DNA from: a virus
IMG/VR virus record: IMGVR_UViG_3300047316_000072
Coordinates: 1 to 64,000 of that record
Length of the DNA stretch: 64,000 bases
Direction: 5' to 3' (one strand)
The translations under genes were made by a program, and so were the position numbers. Of this stretch, positions 1 through 7,403 are shown piece by piece (within the stretch, counting starts at the first letter, position 1; each line of letters begins with the position of its first letter). The notes beneath the pieces are model-generated. The model saw nothing but the letters and a program-made list of their open reading frames with translations. It was not told the DNA's origin and ran no database searches.

Positions 1-111
1 TTCAGCATCCCGCTTGAGACCATGAACGATTACGAACTGCCTGAGATTGGTAGTAACATCTACAATCCGCTCATGATCGAACTACGTAAGAAGGCCGACA
101 AAGATGAGTAA
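1..111 (+). CDS. 3' end of an unidentified gene (cut by window edge)
   Basis: The frame is open from base 1 to a TAA at 109-111 and gives 36 residues ending in the charged tail ELRKKADKDE. Its stop overlaps the start of the next gene in an ATGAGTAA arrangement, typical of translational coupling in this part of the genome. Too little is visible to assign a function. Confidence 0.6.
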   Translation, partial: FSIPLETMNDYELPEIGSNIYNPLMIELRKKADKDE

Positions 112-340
112 GAAACTGGAACTGGAATGTGATGGTTGCCTAAGAACTATCCAAATAACCCAGGAAGAATACGACGGCGACCCACTAGAATGGTCCCGAT
201 GCACCTGTAAAGACCACTGGGGTTGGATGTTGGTAGGAGGTAAGGCATGGCATTACTTCCACGACAACGGTCTCCATCCGATGCGTCAGATCCTGGACGA
301 CATTGGAGAGTTCTACCAGACTCACCTACGTAAGAACTAG
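104..340 (+). CDS. Small cysteine-containing protein, possible zinc ribbon
   Basis: The product has 78 residues. It carries CDGC near residue 9 and a CTC pair near residue 33, which could bind one metal ion, followed by an aromatic stretch (WGWMLVGGKAWHYF). The ATG overlaps the preceding stop. A hairpin terminator follows at 373-396, so it is the last gene of its transcription unit. No family is recognised. Confidence 0.6.
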   Translation: MSKKLELECDGCLRTIQITQEEYDGDPLEWSRCTCKDHWGWMLVGGKAWHYFHDNGLHPMRQILDDIGEFYQTHLRKN

Positions 341-372
341 ATCGGTGCAATCCAGAATTACACACCTGTATC

Positions 373-400
373 TGAGCCCCCGTAAAACGGGGCTCACTTT
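373..400 (+). terminator. Hairpin terminator
   Basis: TGAGCCCC (373-380) pairs with GGGGCTCA (389-396) around an 8-nt loop and is followed by a short T run. It separates the first gene pair from the promoter at 431-486. Confidence 0.6.
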
Positions 401-430
401 ACTCGATCTCAGTCAGACGTACATTAATTT

Positions 431-486
431 GCCCCAAATTTTGACTCTTGCGTTGACTAGCGACATTATAGTATAATAGTATAATA
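431..486 (+). promoter_or_regulatory. Early promoter P1 (family member)
   Basis: TATAAT lies at 472-477, with a TTGCGT -35 at 448-453 (18-bp spacer) and a second overlapping TATAATAG at 480-487. The upstream ATTTTGACTC matches the shared box seen at nine other sites. The copy drives the block starting at 505. Confidence 0.75.
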
Positions 487-504
487 GAAAGGATCCCAAG
501 TAAC

Positions 505-696
505 ATGAACAATACGGTCGAGAACCTAGAAGCCCTCTTGATCCTACAACATCAGCGTACGGCACGTTTGATCCATAGCCTCCAGCCCTTACTGTCTGAC
601 GCGAAAGACGCAGTCAGGAAAGAACCCTACTTCCCCGATGTTGCACTAGACAGGATTAACTCAATCCTACGCATCCTGTCGGAATATACCAAGTAA
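505..696 (+). CDS. Hypothetical protein, 63 aa
   Basis: First gene after promoter P1. The predicted product is mostly helical (leucine- and isoleucine-rich, for example the ILRIL stretch near the C-terminus). AGGATCCC upstream of the ATG could serve as a weak ribosome binding site. No family is recognised. The next gene follows after 14 bases, with a clear GGAG site. Confidence 0.6.
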   Translation: MNNTVENLEALLILQHQRTARLIHSLQPLLSDAKDAVRKEPYFPDVALDRINSILRILSEYTK

Positions 697-710
697 CAAA
701 GGAGCCGAAC

Positions 711-1109
711 ATGAGCACAGAAAGCCTATACACGATCCTAGAGGAAATGGAGGAAGCAGGCGTCCTGGAGGATCGGCGCGAGTACAGCGTCGAAGACCTC
801 ATGGTAGGTTACAGCCTCGACACACAGGAAGCCGAAGACCTCCACTATCTGATCCAAAGAACATTCGACCCATCGTTCCCGAAGGATCCTACTCCAAGTC
901 ACATCCCATCCTGGATCCACAAGGAGTACTATCACGAAGCGTCACACTCGTCCTTTGAAGGGTTTACGGAGCACGAGACCGTCGTGATCCAGAAGTACTA
1001 CGACGATATGTGCCGCTACTGGAAGTACGCGATCAAAGACGAAGGTCGCGATCCCACGACGGGACGGAAGCCCAACACCACGTACGGCAGCGAGAAGGCA
1101 GACCAATAA
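711..1109 (+). CDS. Hypothetical acidic protein, 132 aa
   Basis: AAGGAGCCGAAC precedes the ATG. The product is rich in acidic and aromatic residues (YYHEAS, YYDDMCRYWKYA) and has no membrane segment or clear motif. It belongs to the P1 block and is followed one base later by a 56-residue gene. Function unknown. Confidence 0.7.
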   Translation: MSTESLYTILEEMEEAGVLEDRREYSVEDLMVGYSLDTQEAEDLHYLIQRTFDPSFPKDPTPSHIPSWIHKEYYHEASHSSFEGFTEHETVVIQKYYDDMCRYWKYAIKDEGRDPTTGRKPNTTYGSEKADQ

Positions 1110-1110
1110 C

Positions 1111-1281
1111 ATGCACTTACATCTCTGGTCAGAAACAGATCCTAAGGACGATCCTGACGCGGAAGCGACCCTGAAGCCCAAGGAGATCTATGACGACCAC
1201 ATCCAATGGGTCGGTACTATAATAGTCGACGGGAAAGAGTATCACGTCGAACTTCGTCAACCGTATGACATGAAAGACTAA
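1111..1281 (+). CDS. Small hypothetical protein, 56 aa
   Basis: An open frame begins MHLHLWSETDPKDDPDAE and ends HVELRQPYDMKD before TAA at 1279-1281. It fits exactly between its neighbours (one base after the previous stop, two before the next ATG) and so is very likely translated as part of the P1 operon. The C-terminal half is beta-like. Function unknown. Confidence 0.6.
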   Translation: MHLHLWSETDPKDDPDAEATLKPKEIYDDHIQWVGTIIVDGKEYHVELRQPYDMKD

Positions 1282-1283
1282 CA

Positions 1284-1553
1284 ATGCCAAAGTCCAACAT
1301 TGAAATATTCGAAATTGCCACCGGCATTTGTCAACAAGTGGACAAAGCCATAGTAGGGGACAGCGACACCATCACACCTGTTGAGATGTTGGAGATGGTC
1401 GACGTACTCCTGTGCGCAATGGCTCGGATCACGATCCAGTTCGACGAGCACTTCAAAGAATACAGTGCTCCACGTAAAGAACTCCACGAACGTCTCGATC
1501 ACTGGCTTGACACAGCATCTAACGGTACGGAGGACGAACACGATGTTCATTGA
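1284..1553 (+). CDS. Hypothetical helical protein, 89 aa
   Basis: The ATG follows the preceding TAA by two bases. The product is predicted helical (TPVEMLEMVDVLLCAMARI) with no catalytic motif. Its last 11 bases overlap the next ATG at 1543, suggesting coupled translation. Confidence 0.6.
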   Translation: MPKSNIEIFEIATGICQQVDKAIVGDSDTITPVEMLEMVDVLLCAMARITIQFDEHFKEYSAPRKELHERLDHWLDTASNGTEDEHDVH

Positions 1554-1848
1554 TCTAGCGTACAGTATGACGAACGATTCCAACCCTGACTTTGACGACG
1601 AGTTCCACGAACTCCTGGGCTTCCCAGATCATTCCGGTTACGGGTTTGGTCTGCGCGATCTGCAATGGATGGAGCACGTCAGCAACCAGACACCAGAGCA
1701 GATCCTCCAGTCTGTGAAGGAAATCGCGGGTGGTCATCTGGCGTACATAACCGTATCCCAAGACGATCAGACGATCCTGATCCAGTATGAGGCAGCTTGG
1801 TTCCAACAGAATCCGGCAGATCCAGTTCCTCCAACTCAAGGGCACTAA
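1543..1848 (+). CDS. Hypothetical protein, 101 aa
   Basis: The chosen ATG at 1543 follows a GGAGG-like stretch (1530-1533) and overlaps the end of the previous gene. An ATG further upstream in frame (1381) lies deep inside that gene and is unlikely. The protein begins MFIDLAYSMTNDSNPDFDDE and has an alternating pattern (LAYITVSQDDQTILIQYEAAW) suggesting a beta sheet. Function unknown. Confidence 0.6.
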   Translation: MFIDLAYSMTNDSNPDFDDEFHELLGFPDHSGYGFGLRDLQWMEHVSNQTPEQILQSVKEIAGGHLAYITVSQDDQTILIQYEAAWFQQNPADPVPPTQGH

Positions 1849-1854
1849 GACAAC

Positions 1855-2187
1855 ATGGCAATCGTTACTTGTAGCGGTCTGGGTAGTGGTACGCCTCCCT
1901 ACTCAAAAGACGTTCCGACTGAAGATATGTACGAAAACATGTCAACCCAGGGCGTCCAAATCCTCCTAGACCTCGACGCCTACAAGCGTCTTGTCAATTG
2001 GGCCTCTATGAGTCGGACGATGGATTACGTCCTACGAGCCTTAGAGGAGGCGCCATCGACGAACGATGTCCATCAAGACCATCTGGATGTGGCTCACGAC
2101 GAACTCACCCGAGTGAGAGACGCTCTTGACAAATGCCATCAGGCAGTCCGTCGTCACTGGGCAAATCTACCTCATCAGGTAAAATGA
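1855..2187 (+). CDS. Hypothetical protein, 110 aa
   Basis: Last gene of the P1 block. The product is helical in its second half (DYVLRALEEAP, LTRVRDALDKCHQAVRRHW). No family is recognised. It is followed by promoter P2, so its transcript probably runs on into the next unit; no terminator hairpin was seen in between. Confidence 0.6.
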   Translation: MAIVTCSGLGSGTPPYSKDVPTEDMYENMSTQGVQILLDLDAYKRLVNWASMSRTMDYVLRALEEAPSTNDVHQDHLDVAHDELTRVRDALDKCHQAVRRHWANLPHQVK

Positions 2188-2189
2188 AT

Positions 2190-2240
2190 GGCGACTATCA
2201 TTTTGCCACTAGATTACCATCTAGACCACACTATATAATA
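2190..2240 (+). promoter_or_regulatory. Early promoter P2 (family member)
   Basis: TATAAT lies at 2234-2239 with a TAGATT -35 at 2210-2215 (18-bp spacer). The upstream box GGCGACTATCATTTTG matches the family. It drives the HTH-like gene at 2337 after a leader of about 90 bases with no gene in it. Confidence 0.75.
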
Positions 2241-2336
2241 GGGGTATGAAAAGATCACAAAGTACACACACTGTGGTCCTTTCAACAATCCGGGCGCATC
2301 CGCGACCTGGAAACATCCGTGGTAAGGAGTAAAACC

Positions 2337-3020
2337 ATGGCGCTACACGTAACCAACGGCAACGAGGGCGAGAACCCAGATGCCAACAACCCTCCCACCG
2401 AGACGACGGAGGTTCCCGTGGGTCCAGAGAACCCCACAACTGTTACTTCCGATCCTGTGGCTCCTCCTACTGATCCTGGAGCTCCTACTGAAGAGTTGCC
2501 TACTGCTGCTCAATCGACTCAGTCGGTTGATTCCAACGAGGAAGTGAAAGAGCCTCAGATGGAGTCCCCTCAGGCGACTCAGATCGCACAGGGAATGACT
2601 GGAGACCATCCGAACCAGCAGATGAGTCCTCGGGCTCATACGAGCACAGACTCCTACGTGCCAGCGAGGGATGTCCCGATGCCAGACATCAGACCCTCCT
2701 ATCCGCCGTCAGAGAACCACCAAGCTCTGATCAACAGTCTGCCCAACAAGAGTGCCAAGATCAGGTGGATGCACTCCAGGGGGTACACGACATCCCAGAT
2801 CAGCCGTCACCTGGGGATCCTCTACCAACACGCTCGCAACGTGCTGACTCAACAGACGAAACGTCCAAACCCACTGACGATGAGTCCAATGGGTTACTCC
2901 ACAGTAGTCCAGCTGCCGTTCGCAGCCGATACTACAAAGGCAGCCATCGAGGCCTCCAAGCTCAACATGACTACTGAGGCGTTCCTGGAGATGATCCAGA
3001 AGGTTCAGAAGGTCGCTTAA
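2337..3020 (+). CDS. Putative DNA-binding protein with disordered N-terminus, 227 aa
   Basis: The ATG at 2337 has a good AAGGAG site 7 bases upstream; a GTG at 2319 is possible but lacks one. The first half is a long Pro/Thr/Glu-rich disordered tail. The second half holds a helix-turn-helix-like segment (KIRWMHSRGYTTSQISRHLG, then LYQHARNVL). The same order of motifs appears in the product at 15398, so both look like one family of small phage regulators, each placed directly after a member of the shared promoter family. That it binds DNA is inferred. Confidence 0.65.
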   Translation: MALHVTNGNEGENPDANNPPTETTEVPVGPENPTTVTSDPVAPPTDPGAPTEELPTAAQSTQSVDSNEEVKEPQMESPQATQIAQGMTGDHPNQQMSPRAHTSTDSYVPARDVPMPDIRPSYPPSENHQALINSLPNKSAKIRWMHSRGYTTSQISRHLGILYQHARNVLTQQTKRPNPLTMSPMGYSTVVQLPFAADTTKAAIEASKLNMTTEAFLEMIQKVQKVA

Positions 3021-3038
3021 CAACACTACCAAGGAGAT

Positions 3039-3062
3039 GGGGAGCCGAAAGGCTCCCCTTTC
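3039..3062 (+). terminator. Hairpin terminator
   Basis: GGGGAGCC (3039-3046) and GGCTCCCC (3051-3058) form an 8-bp stem with a GAAA tetraloop, followed by TTT. It ends the P2 transcript. Confidence 0.75.
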
Positions 3063-3069
3063 ACCGCAT

Positions 3070-3459
3070 ATGAGACCAACCACTACATCATGTATGGCAT
3101 TACTCGCCGTACTCCCGATTTCCTGTTGTGCCGGAAGTCATCAACAGTTCACACAACCCGCAGTTCACAGCATCTTCACAGGTGAGCCACTCCCACAGAC
3201 TCAAGACCTCCCGCGGATGCGGAAGAACCCGAGATGGGCTCTCGACTCTCCAGTCGAGTCCAGACACTTAATGCAGTCTGAGGAGAAAGCGGTCTACAAT
3301 CTGGTGTATCAGATCCACGATCTCCGCATCCCGTTCGCTACACGACAGCAATGGGCCAGAGAGTACTCGGACGAAACGCACAGTTTCAATTGCAACCACT
3401 TCCAAACAGAGTGCTCCGACATCGGGAAGTACCCGTGGGAAGCTCCTCGTGAGGATTGA
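3070..3459 (+). CDS. Hypothetical protein with possible signal peptide, 129 aa
   Basis: The ATG at 3070 is preferred because an earlier in-frame start (3037) would place the terminator stem inside the gene. The N-terminus MRPTTTSCMALLAVLPISCC looks like a short signal sequence and could be a lipoprotein signal, although the residue at -3 is not ideal for a lipobox. The rest is soluble and contains two cysteines in SFNCNHFQTEC. The absence of a clear ribosome binding site lowers confidence. Confidence 0.4.
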   Translation: MRPTTTSCMALLAVLPISCCAGSHQQFTQPAVHSIFTGEPLPQTQDLPRMRKNPRWALDSPVESRHLMQSEEKAVYNLVYQIHDLRIPFATRQQWAREYSDETHSFNCNHFQTECSDIGKYPWEAPRED

Positions 3460-3482
3460 TCTAGTAACCGATCAAGTCAAAT

Positions 3483-3537
3483 TTTGGTTGCCTATCATTT
3501 TGACTCTTGATTTGACCGAAGACATTGATGTATAATA
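3483..3537 (+). promoter_or_regulatory. Early promoter P3 (family member)
   Basis: TATAAT lies at 3531-3536 and TTGATT at 3507-3512 (18-bp spacer). The box GGTTGCCTATCATTTTGAC lies directly upstream. It drives the long operon from 3574 to 5467. Confidence 0.8.
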
Positions 3538-3573
3538 GAAAGAAAATACCAACAGCAAAGGAACAAAACCAAA

Positions 3574-3750
3574 ATGCCAAGACGTCTAACGTTCGACGAG
3601 TGGAAGAAGAAGGTAGACGATGTCATCTTCAAGCTGTACGGGCTAACATCCGACGGCTTGCCTGACTTCGACTACCTGCAATGCTACAAGAACAAAGTAA
3701 CACCTGAGACGACTGCCAGACGGGCGATCCGTTGGGCACAGACGTTCTGA
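3574..3750 (+). CDS. Small conserved-type phage protein, 58 aa
   Basis: The open frame begins MPRRLTFDEWKKKVDDVIF, contains GLTSDGLPDFDY and ends RWAQTF. Short proteins with an FxxWxxxVD start and a GLxxDDLPD centre occur in many phages and bacteria without known function; that recollection is the only family link. AAGGAACAAAACCAAA precedes the ATG. First gene after promoter P3. Confidence 0.65.
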   Translation: MPRRLTFDEWKKKVDDVIFKLYGLTSDGLPDFDYLQCYKNKVTPETTARRAIRWAQTF

Positions 3751-3780
3751 CAACCCACGAACAAGTAAAGGACAAATACG

Positions 3781-4086
3781 ATGAATGCTTACTTCCTAGT
3801 TATCCAGGCTGAAGACGGCGAGCACGTACATCGGTACGACACGATTGATCACGCCAAAGCAGGGCTCGAGGAGCAAGTCGGTCGCAAGATTCCGGAAGGT
3901 CAGGAGTTCATGCGGACGATTGACGATTGGGGTCGTACGATGGTGATCGAGGCGTGGCCAACCTGGATGGATGAGGCTACCCGCAGAGAGTACGGCAGAG
4001 CCTACGATGCTCGCGAGTGCGGTACGGCTACCGTAAAACAGCTCAACCTCCTGGCTCGCATCGAGCGCACAGAGGAGTCCAACTAA
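3781..4086 (+). CDS. Hypothetical protein, 101 aa
   Basis: Starts 30 bases after the previous stop with AAAGGAC upstream. It opens with a beta-like segment (YFLVIQAEDGEHVHRYDT) and has no catalytic motif that I recognise. Its TAA shares a base with the next ATG (TAATG), so translation is coupled. Confidence 0.65.
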   Translation: MNAYFLVIQAEDGEHVHRYDTIDHAKAGLEEQVGRKIPEGQEFMRTIDDWGRTMVIEAWPTWMDEATRREYGRAYDARECGTATVKQLNLLARIERTEESN

Positions 4087-4289
4087 TGGCATACCCTCCA
4101 CACTATGACGATAACTTTGGTGAGTACAACATCGAGTCCTCAGAGGACGTCGAGTTCTACCACCAAATGCAGCGTACTAACGTGCGCAAGAAGTGCAGTG
4201 GATGCGGCAACTGGGTAAAGATCCAGCCGCACTACGCGTACTGCAACAGCTGTGCAGATAAGCGCGAGAGGGGTCTTGACTGTGAATAA
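4086..4289 (+). CDS. Small zinc-ribbon-like protein, 67 aa
   Basis: The chosen ATG forms TAATG with the previous stop. The C-terminal half has the pair CSGCG and CNSCADKRERG separated by about 14 residues, a typical four-cysteine zinc ribbon. Proteins like this often bind DNA, RNA or the transcription machinery, but nothing here decides which. The next gene begins inside its last codons. Confidence 0.65.
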   Translation: MAYPPHYDDNFGEYNIESSEDVEFYHQMQRTNVRKKCSGCGNWVKIQPHYAYCNSCADKRERGLDCE

Positions 4290-4566
4290 CACCAACACCA
4301 ACACCAACATAGCCTACACCCCTTCAGTTGCACATCTGAAACAGAGCGACCAGGATCTGATCAAACGTGCGCTAATCACGTACTACGAGATAACTCTGTC
4401 AGCATATCAGAAGGATCCTCGTCACTATCGTGACCTCGATGACCAAATAGAACCCACTGAGATCGAGCTGACGATCATCGAGATAGCCGCAATGTATGGT
4501 GCATTGACTGGCGAAGACATCCCAATGAAAGGAGAAGCACCACGACAGCACGATTCATCAACCTGA
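4282..4566 (+). CDS. Hypothetical protein, 94 aa (GTG start)
   Basis: GTG at 4282 is chosen because GAGAGGGG lies about 8 bases upstream and it overlaps the previous stop. The product starts with Asn-Thr repeats and continues with a helical region (DLIKRALITYYEITLS). An ATG at 4252 in frame would overlap the zinc-ribbon gene by 38 bases. Function unknown. Confidence 0.55.
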   Translation: MNNTNTNTNIAYTPSVAHLKQSDQDLIKRALITYYEITLSAYQKDPRHYRDLDDQIEPTEIELTIIEIAAMYGALTGEDIPMKGEAPRQHDSST

Positions 4567-4763
4567 GTGATGACGAGCTCATCACCCTACTAGGTGCCTT
4601 ACACGACACACGGTGTGGTCTAGAATCATGTTTATCCGATCCTACACTGTCAGACGAGAACTTCAGTGACATGAGCACCGAGCTGGAGAAGATCAACAAC
4701 TTAGACCACAAGCTCAAACCGTACCTAACATCGACACCAGAACAAGAAGGAACAAACAAGTGA
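4563..4763 (+). CDS. Hypothetical acidic protein with unclear start
   Basis: A frame reading LSDDELITLLGALHDTRCG and ending TPEQEGTNK fills the otherwise empty space between its neighbours and ends in a stop that overlaps the next GTG. No ATG, GTG or TTG was found in frame near the expected position. The start could be CTG at 4563, an ATC just before it, the later ATG at 4671, or a -1 shift from the preceding gene, whose stop at 4564 overlaps it. The amino-acid pattern looks coding. Confidence 0.45.
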   Translation: MSDDELITLLGALHDTRCGLESCLSDPTLSDENFSDMSTELEKINNLDHKLKPYLTSTPEQEGTNK

Positions 4764-4972
4764 CTATGAAAGCGACACTGAGACTTGAAGGCGTCACGAA
4801 GGGCGCTGTGAGGTACCAGGAGATCGACAGCAACGGCAACGATCTGAAGATGTTCGATCCGAACACCTTGATCGGAACGCAGTATCTCCGTCAAGGGAAG
4901 TTCAAGAATCTGCGTGACCACTCGACGGGAGAATGGCCGCAGAAGATCATCGTTACTGTCACCACAGAGTAA
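4760..4972 (+). CDS. Hypothetical protein, 70 aa
   Basis: GTG at 4760 overlaps the previous stop and has AGAAGGA 8 bases upstream; an ATG two codons later is the alternative. The sequence suggests a small beta protein (ATLRLEGVTKGAVRYQEID, KIIVTVTTE). Single-domain proteins of this type are common in phages and remain unassigned here. Confidence 0.6.
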   Translation: MTMKATLRLEGVTKGAVRYQEIDSNGNDLKMFDPNTLIGTQYLRQGKFKNLRDHSTGEWPQKIIVTVTTE

Positions 4973-4988
4973 GGAGTAACAACCAACA

Positions 4989-5210
4989 ATGCCTCAATAC
5001 TGGATCTCATTGGAGCCCGAAGAACTCGAAGCACTCAAGACCCTCGTGGAGAAGAAGCTGAAAGGGTGGATGGTAGAGCCCAAAGACAAAGACAAAGAAG
5101 CAGAACTGGCAAATCTGACAAGACAACCCAGGATGCCACAAGTGAGGGACTACGAGGTCTTTGATCGGATCGCCTATGCTCTCCAACAGGTTCAAATAGT
5201 ACAGGAGTAA
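4989..5210 (+). CDS. Small paralogous protein A, 73 aa
   Basis: Begins MPQYWISLEPEELEALKTL and ends in an FDRIAYALQQ helix. It shares start, helix placement and tail with the next gene (MPxYxIxL, then a leucine-rich helix and a YExxxRIxxAL segment), so the two are a tandem duplication. Function unknown. Confidence 0.65.
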   Translation: MPQYWISLEPEELEALKTLVEKKLKGWMVEPKDKDKEAELANLTRQPRMPQVRDYEVFDRIAYALQQVQIVQE

Positions 5211-5218
5211 CAGCACAA

Positions 5219-5467
5219 ATGCCAAAGTACGTCATCCTCCTTACTGCGAAGGACTTCAACGAGCTCCGCGCCTTGACTGACGAGAAGTACGAGGAGCTGA
5301 GCAACGAGGTCAATGAGGCAGAAGACGAAAGTGCTACAGGGACGTCGATGGAATCAGAGGCCGACCCTGATACGGTGGAGCAGTGTGAGGCCTACGAGCG
5401 CATAACCGACGCGCTGAGTAACGCACAAGTGCTCGACGAGCCGGAGACTGAGAAGACAGAAGAGTAA
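5219..5467 (+). CDS. Small paralogous protein B, 82 aa
   Basis: Begins MPKYVILLTAKDFNELRAL and ends in YERITDALSNAQ. It is the paralogue of the preceding gene with a longer acidic middle and tail. It is the last gene before the hairpin at 5486. Confidence 0.65.
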   Translation: MPKYVILLTAKDFNELRALTDEKYEELSNEVNEAEDESATGTSMESEADPDTVEQCEAYERITDALSNAQVLDEPETEKTEE

Positions 5468-5485
5468 CCGGATCAAACTATGATT

Positions 5486-5522
5486 GGGAGGAAGCAGATT
5501 GCGGAAGTCCGCTTCCTCCCTC
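5486..5522 (+). terminator. Hairpin terminator
   Basis: GGGAGGAAGC (5486-5495) pairs with GCTTCCTCCC (5511-5520), a perfect 10-bp stem with a 15-nt loop. The T run is short. It closes the P3 operon; the gene at 5585 would then depend on readthrough or on a start I did not identify. Confidence 0.65.
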
Positions 5523-5584
5523 TCCGGATCGCGGTCGCGCGATACTTCATTCCCAACCCCCGTAAAAGGGAGAACTAGAACCTA

Positions 5585-5830
5585 ATGGCAAAGAACAATC
5601 GAATCATGGGCGATGACATCGCTCGAATGCCGCCTCATATCCAAGCCTCGATCGCTGCACAGCTTGCATCTCAGGGAAGTGCACTCCCTCCAGCTCGCAA
5701 AGCAGTCAGAGTCCCTAAGGGAGAAGTCCACAAGGTCGAACTGAGTCGATCAACCTACATAGCGTTTGGATCCATTACGGCAGGGCTATGGATACTGGCA
5801 GGCATAATGTGGATGATGTATCCGTATTAG
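5585..5830 (+). CDS. Small single-pass membrane protein, 81 aa
   Basis: The first 57 residues are soluble and basic in part (RKAVRVPKGEVHKVELSR). Residues about 58-79 form one strong transmembrane helix (FGSITAGLWILAGIMWMM) that runs to the C-terminus, so the protein is probably tail-anchored with its N-terminus in the cytoplasm. Its role is unknown; it sits alone between a terminator and promoter P4. Confidence 0.6.
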   Translation: MAKNNRIMGDDIARMPPHIQASIAAQLASQGSALPPARKAVRVPKGEVHKVELSRSTYIAFGSITAGLWILAGIMWMMYPY

Positions 5831-5852
5831 ACAGAACACAGCAAAAGAATTT

Positions 5853-5907
5853 TATGGTCGCCCCTCATTTGGACTCTTGATTGACATTATGACCATATAG
5901 TATAATA
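5853..5907 (+). promoter_or_regulatory. Early promoter P4 (family member)
   Basis: TATAAT lies at 5901-5906 and TTGATT at 5877-5882 (18-bp spacer). The upstream box reads GGTCGCCCCTCATTTGGAC. It drives 5953 to 7373 and possibly the PEP-CTERM gene at 7404. Confidence 0.8.
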
Positions 5908-5952
5908 GAAAGAAAATACCAACCTCACATAACCAACAACGACGGGGGACTT

Positions 5953-6183
5953 ATGACTAAGGACTTCCGCTTCGTGGTCACACTAACAGATTGTCATGAT
6001 CATATCATGCGAGGAGACGTTAAGACCAAGATGGAAACACTTCTACAAGCCTTTACCAAGAAGCATTGCGTCAGCGTCAAGGTTAGTCGATACAACCCAA
6101 GTAGCGAGCAGCGAAAGGGTAAGGCAATGCAGAAGTTGGCTCAAGATGTTCTGAACAACAAAGTCAACAAAGGAGGTAAGTGA
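5953..6183 (+). CDS. Hypothetical basic protein, 76 aa
   Basis: First gene after promoter P4, with GGGGGA just upstream of the ATG. The N-terminus is beta-like (DFRFVVTLTDC), the C-terminus basic and helical. No family is recognised. Confidence 0.6.
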   Translation: MTKDFRFVVTLTDCHDHIMRGDVKTKMETLLQAFTKKHCVSVKVSRYNPSSEQRKGKAMQKLAQDVLNNKVNKGGK

Positions 6184-6188
6184 GTAGC

Positions 6189-6608
6189 ATGTCGGACAGC
6201 AACGATGACTCACAAGGCTTTGTGACTCAGTGGAGTAAGATCCCGATCCCAAAGAACCCGCAACGGAAGCGCAAGCTCCAAAGAGCTACCCAGACCCTCA
6301 GTGCCCGCCGAGAGCGATTTAAGCAGTACGTTAAGGAGCAGAATCTGGAGTCCAATGAATTTGTCCAGGAGGTGCTACGTAGAATGCCCACACAACACAA
6401 CGTGAACATGAACCCGAACAATACACCTCGGATCTTCATGTCAGAAGAGGACGCCTTTGAGATGTTGTGTAGCGAATGCCTCCGTCAAGAGAGGTACCCG
6501 CAAGACGTCCTTAACAAAGGCCAAGCTAAGGGTTGGTCGGCTCGAATCAAGATGGCGGCCGAGAAGTGGGGTTGGGATATCCAGATCAGCATTAGGGACA
6601 AACAGTAG
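6189..6608 (+). CDS. Hypothetical basic protein, 139 aa
   Basis: A strong AGGAGG at 6171-6176 lies 12 bases before the ATG at 6189 and only 3 bases before a GTG at 6180; the ATG is preferred but either is possible. The N-terminal third is strongly basic (NPQRKRKLQRATQ) and may bind nucleic acid. The C-terminal half carries two cysteines in MLCSEC. Function unknown. Confidence 0.55.
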   Translation: MSDSNDDSQGFVTQWSKIPIPKNPQRKRKLQRATQTLSARRERFKQYVKEQNLESNEFVQEVLRRMPTQHNVNMNPNNTPRIFMSEEDAFEMLCSECLRQERYPQDVLNKGQAKGWSARIKMAAEKWGWDIQISIRDKQ

Positions 6609-6627
6609 CTAACACGGAGGAAACACA

Positions 6628-6894
6628 ATGTGGTTCAGCGACAAGATAGTCAGTGACGTAGAAGATGTGGCAGTAATCCGTTACGTAGGCTGGGAAGAGG
6701 TAGCCAACTGGAACGAACACCGACGTAAAGGCGAAGTCCGATTGTTCACAGGATGGGCTTGGTTCAGTCGCAAAGACGGACGACATCAGCAAGGTCTGAA
6801 GACCATTAGCGCAGCATACCGTGATGCCTACTACGTCTTAGTCTCCGGACAGGCTACTCCTCGACTGCGTGTAGTAGCTAGGAGGGTTGCATAG
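6628..6894 (+). CDS. Hypothetical protein, 88 aa
   Basis: CGGAGGAAACACA precedes the ATG. The product has aromatic-rich beta-like segments (VIRYVGWEEVANW, LFTGWAWFSR). Its TAG overlaps by one base the GTG of the repressor-like gene, so the two are co-translated. Function unknown. Confidence 0.6.
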   Translation: MWFSDKIVSDVEDVAVIRYVGWEEVANWNEHRRKGEVRLFTGWAWFSRKDGRHQQGLKTISAAYRDAYYVLVSGQATPRLRVVARRVA

Positions 6895-7373
6895 TGCCAG
6901 CAACTCCTATCCAGATTGCCAGATTCGGCCACATAGCGGCAGCGATCCGCGCTGCTATGGAGGCTCAAGGAATGGCTCCCACTGAGTTGACTGCAAAGCT
7001 CGGCATCACGAAGGGACGCACCACTATTTATCCCTGGATTAACGGAACCTCAGCTCCAAGTCCACCCTTTCGTACCAAGCTCATGAAGATCCTCAGCCTA
7101 ACAAAGGCTGAGCTGACAGCAAAAGATCTTGACAACACATCAAATCTACCCGCACTCACTCACACTCATACGAACGCGGTGACAATCGCATCCTCACACT
7201 TACCAAAGCCTCAAGAAGTGCTCCAGTTCACGGTTCTCAACAATGGCCAAGCGCGAATAAGACTTGACGTCATGCTCGAGATCCAAGACGCAATGCCGCT
7301 CATGCGACTCCTTATGGACGCTGAAGCGGTTAAGAATCAACATACCGGATCCCCTCAGCCGGTATCTGAGTAA
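6894..7373 (+). CDS. XRE-like helix-turn-helix repressor candidate, 159 aa
   Basis: Residues about 10-65 resemble a lambda-repressor-type HTH domain: IRAAMEAQGMAPTELTAKLG, then a recognition-helix region TTIYPWINGTSAPSP and a final helix LMKILSL. The rest is a poorly conserved tail with no protease motif (no LexA-type Ser/Lys pair seen), so it may be a short Cro- or repressor-like regulator. The start is GTG at 6894, overlapping the previous stop. It is the best candidate in the window for binding the conserved box of the promoter family, though nothing in the sequence proves this. Confidence 0.6.
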   Translation: MPATPIQIARFGHIAAAIRAAMEAQGMAPTELTAKLGITKGRTTIYPWINGTSAPSPPFRTKLMKILSLTKAELTAKDLDNTSNLPALTHTHTNAVTIASSHLPKPQEVLQFTVLNNGQARIRLDVMLEIQDAMPLMRLLMDAEAVKNQHTGSPQPVSE

Positions 7374-7403
7374 CTCGAGGGAACGAAGGAGTAACTAAAG
7401 CCC

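Noticed and set aside
3499-3536. TTGACT upstream of P3 as an alternative -35
   Set aside because: It is about 25 bp from TATAAT, too far for sigma70, and its position is fixed in all copies as part of the upstream box.
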